DNA of 6,472 bases from Caldifarciminota bacterium 4484_18 (lineage in GTDB: Bacteria; Hydrothermota; UBA3073; NMUJ01), in NCBI GenBank assembly GCA_002256535.1, contig NMUJ01000035.1, positions 1 through 6,472 on the forward strand. Direction: 5' to 3'. The position numbers and the translations under genes are program-made. Below the pieces are notes generated by a model, which saw only the letters and a list, made by a program, of their open reading frames with translations, was not told the origin of the DNA and searched no databases. Positions 6,052-6,472 of this stretch are shown here, one piece after another (the stretch's first letter is position 1; the number at the start of each line of letters is the position of its first letter).

Positions 6052-6125
6052 TATAACATCCTTTATGTCCTTTAGGTTGATCTCATATCAGGTTGCGAGT
6101 TGCCGCTTCCACGTATTTTATAACA
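6052..6125. other. Gap between the channel gene and hypF
   Basis: These 74 bases hold no recognisable terminator (no GC-rich stem with a T-run) and no clear promoter. Composition returns from AT-rich to the window average here, so the right-hand edge of the AT-rich block lies close to the stop codon at 6049-6051. Confidence 0.4.
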
Positions 6126-6472
6126 ATGGAGATAAAACCTGTACGTTACAAGGAGCATGACGAGCTCATCCATCGCATACGGCTAACAGTTACCGGGCGT
6201 GTGCAGGGGGTGGGGTTTCGTCCACTCGTATATCGGTACGCGACACGATTGGGGCTTGTGGGTTGGGTAGCTAATACATCAACAGGTGTGATAATCGAAG
6301 TGGAGGGTGCTCCCTCCAAGATAGAGAAGTTCATAACCCTGCTCAGGACAGAACCACCACCACAGGCGGAGATTACCAATATAGATATCACTTCGTTACC
6401 GCTGAAGCATGAACATGAGTTCAAAATCCTACCCAGTATCACACAAGCACATGTAAAGACGCAGGTGTCACC
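6126..6472 (+). CDS. hypF: Carbamoyltransferase HypF, N-terminal acylphosphatase domain (3'-truncated)
   Basis: HypF makes a thiocarbamate from carbamoyl phosphate on the C-terminal cysteine of HypE, the source of the cyanide ligands in [NiFe]-hydrogenase. The 115 codons visible cover the N-terminal acylphosphatase domain. GRVQGVGFRP at residues 24-33 contains the catalytic Arg32, and GWVANTSTGVIIEVEG at 46-61 contains the partner Asn50. The region ends at FKILPS, with the stretch just before the zinc-finger part beginning at the window edge. ATG 6126 is the only ATG in frame ahead of the domain and gives about 18 extra N-terminal residues compared with many relatives. No good ribosome binding site precedes it, and TTG 6093 is a less likely alternative. 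The gene runs off the right edge, so nothing can be said of the YrdC and kinase-like parts. Its presence implies that the organism builds a [NiFe]-hydrogenase. Confidence 0.95.
   Translation, partial: MEIKPVRYKEHDELIHRIRLTVTGRVQGVGFRPLVYRYATRLGLVGWVANTSTGVIIEVEGAPSKIEKFITLLRTEPPPQAEITNIDITSLPLKHEHEFKILPSITQAHVKTQVS

Noticed and set aside
4369..6059. ATAACAT at 4369-4375 and 6053-6059 as direct repeats flanking an inserted element
   Set aside because: Seven AT-rich bases in AT-rich sequence are expected by chance, and the left copy lies inside the leader rather than at the composition boundary.
6146..6442. 98-codon minus-strand ORF
   Set aside because: It is antisense to hypF, whose acylphosphatase motifs are unmistakable.

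Overview
The window looks like part of a bacterial genome, probably from an uncultured lineage of the FCB/WOR-3 type. That placement is an inference. It rests on a secreted LVIVD beta-propeller, a multidomain surface protein ending in a Por/type IX-like C-terminal sorting domain, a hydrogenase-maturation gene (hypF), and GTG/TTG-rich coding sequence of moderate GC. No rRNA or tRNA was found to anchor the taxonomy. All recognisable genes are on the + strand and both window edges cut a gene.

Layout. (1) Positions 1-563 hold the C-terminal half of a zinc-dependent alcohol dehydrogenase. It is open to 459, and its conserved last 38 residues continue in another frame to the stop at 561-563, so the gene carries a frameshift at a CG-repeat tract (441-446). 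(2) Positions 644-1681 encode seven 42-residue LVIVD propeller blades. (3) Positions 1692-3992 encode a large extracellular protein: beta-rich N-terminal part, FnIII-like domain, Ig-like domain and C-terminal sorting domain. It has no ribosome binding site, and its frame stays open and protein-like upstream into the last propeller blade. Removing one T from the TTTT run at 1657-1660 joins the two into one ORF of about 1115 residues, so I read 644-3992 as one secreted protein split by a frameshift. (4) Positions 3993-4416 are non-coding. The first half is a chain of small hairpins and the second half is AT-rich leader for the next gene. (5) Positions 4417-6051 encode a visibly AT-rich membrane protein: Cys/His zinc-knuckle-like N-terminus, 38 unbroken pentapeptide repeats, a helical linker, and a two-TM ion-channel module with an unusual GYA selectivity filter. 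(6) Positions 6126-6472 are the 5' end of hypF, whose product acts in [NiFe]-hydrogenase cyanide-ligand synthesis.

There is no clear shared pathway. The genes look like a loose co-oriented series: a metabolic dehydrogenase, a surface protein, an ion channel of possibly foreign origin, and a hydrogenase-maturation gene. The most notable points are the two independent frameshifts at short repeat tracts within 1.3 kb, the patchy variation between the propeller blades, the structured intergenic block, and the pentapeptide-channel architecture with its altered filter.
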